A stretch of DNA of 64,000 bases, from assembly GCF_001638985.1 (NCBI RefSeq), contig NW_017265151.1:621757-685756 (forward strand), in the 5' to 3' direction. Position numbers and translations under genes: made by a program. Of the stretch, positions 63,507 through 64,000 are shown one piece after another. The stretch is from Phycomyces blakesleeanus NRRL 1555(-) (lineage: Eukaryota > Mucoromycota > Mucoromycetes > Mucorales > Phycomycetaceae). The notes below the pieces were generated by a model. It was given only the letters and a program-made list of their open reading frames with translations, was not told where the DNA came from and made no database searches. How positions within the stretch are numbered: position 1 is the first letter of the stretch; the number at the start of each line of letters is the position of its first letter.

Positions 63507-64000
63507 TTACAAAGAGGCTCCAATCATAAAAGCTCCAGCTGCACCGGCATCCGCACCAGAATCATTGCCACTGTGACTTGGTGCAAATACACCTGTTCCT
63601 TCGCCGCCACCTCCTCCAGACCTTGACTCTTCACAATCATCTTTGTAATTGTATCCTCTCCTTAACTGCATACCTTCCAGACCATAGGATGTCTTAGAAC
63701 CCATGTTGTTCAACTCTGGTGGCACCTCATCCTTTTTGAGATCGACAGGCTGGTTAGGCATTGTGTAACTAATACCGAGTCGTTCACAGGTTTCTTTGAG
63801 CTCCATCATGTAATTGTTGTGTCTCATCCAGCGACCACCGGCATCTTGCCAGTTCTGAGTGTGTTCAAAGTAAAAAGATATCGTAATTCGGTTGAGGTTC
63901 TCAAATGAGATGATGTTGGCAGAGGTAGAATCTGGAGTATAGAGCTTTGGAAACTTGTTACTCCACTCAAACATCTCGTCTCTCAAACGATTGATCTTCC
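63507..64000 (-). CDS. MscS-type mechanosensitive channel, C-terminal end (partial)
   Basis: The minus-strand frame enters from the right edge (KINRLRDEMFEWSNKF) and ends at a stop at 63507. It contains IISFENLNRITISFYFEHTQ and NWQDAGGRWMRHNNYMMELK, followed by ERLGISYTMPNQPVDL. These are the NWQDxxxRWxRR/H and Y-(S/T)-x-P-x-QPV landmarks of the C-terminal cytoplasmic part of fungal MscS-family channels (Msy1/Msy2-like), which release ions or calcium from internal membranes under hypo-osmotic stress. The tail is Gly/Ser/Ala-rich. The membrane segments and pore helix lie outside the window. This looks like a normal host gene. Confidence 0.8.
   Translation of the reverse strand, partial: KINRLRDEMFEWSNKFPKLYTPDSTSANIISFENLNRITISFYFEHTQNWQDAGGRWMRHNNYMMELKETCERLGISYTMPNQPVDLKKDEVPPELNNMGSKTSYGLEGMQLRRGYNYKDDCEESRSGGGGGEGTGVFAPSHSGNDSGADAGAAGAFMIGASL

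Overview
This window looks like a transposon graveyard, with a few young insertions, from an AT-rich fungal genome. Short GT-AG introns of about 48-100 bp, Tnp2-type transposases, MULEs, Ty3/gypsy elements, RepHel Helitrons and a fungal MscS-type channel all fit an early-diverging fungus. I favour Mucoromycota (Mucorales-like). The phylum is an inference from family resemblance, because no ribosomal or other marker gene is present. Almost nothing here is ordinary host gene space. The best host candidates are a spliced fragment at the left edge (669-221), an orphan spliced gene (1136-2497), a SANT-like gene (47043-46144), an acidic-repeat gene (39159-40063) and the C-terminus of an MscS-like channel at the right edge.

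Layout. 2.6-7.0 kb: two opposed Tnp2 (CACTA-type) transposase remnants. 7.7-8.7 kb: MITE-like inverted repeats and a solo LTR. 8.3-14.0 kb: Helitron-1, degenerate. 14.0-19.2 kb: Helitron-2, with recognisable 5'-TC and hairpin-CTAG ends, inserted beside or in a Harbinger-type transposase (20.4-19.2 kb, minus). 21.0-24.7 kb: an internally deleted Helitron-5 whose helicase C-terminus is split by a 2.49-kb CACTA element. 25.9-45.4 kb: a third full-length Helitron (minus strand) cut into two halves by a block of about 14.3 kb. That block holds a Helentron-type element (Rep, helicase and endonuclease domains) which is itself split by an apparently intact, very young chromovirus (Gypsy-B, 28.8-34.6 kb). 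46-50 kb: a SANT-like gene beside a second MULE transposase. 52.4-62.7 kb: a decayed Ty3/gypsy element (Gypsy-A, minus) carrying a MULE insertion (54.3-59.0 kb; transposase fused to an OTU-like protease) and a solo LTR (59.15-59.70 kb). 63.5-64 kb: the MscS-like channel end.

The nesting can be read from target-site duplications and split reading frames: ATG/CAT for the CACTA element, GTTGC for Gypsy-B, CATT for Gypsy-A, a 9-bp pair for the MULE and GGTGT for the solo LTR. Nearly every old element is broken by in-frame TGA or TAG codons where relatives carry Trp or Arg. This C:G-to-T:A signature is absent from the young Gypsy-B. There is no CRISPR, operon, rRNA or convincing tRNA. The points I consider most worth pursuing are the Helentron with an endonuclease domain, the MULE-OTU fusion with reiterated mini-exons, the split Helitron, and the mobilisation of a Helitron after it lost its coding capacity.
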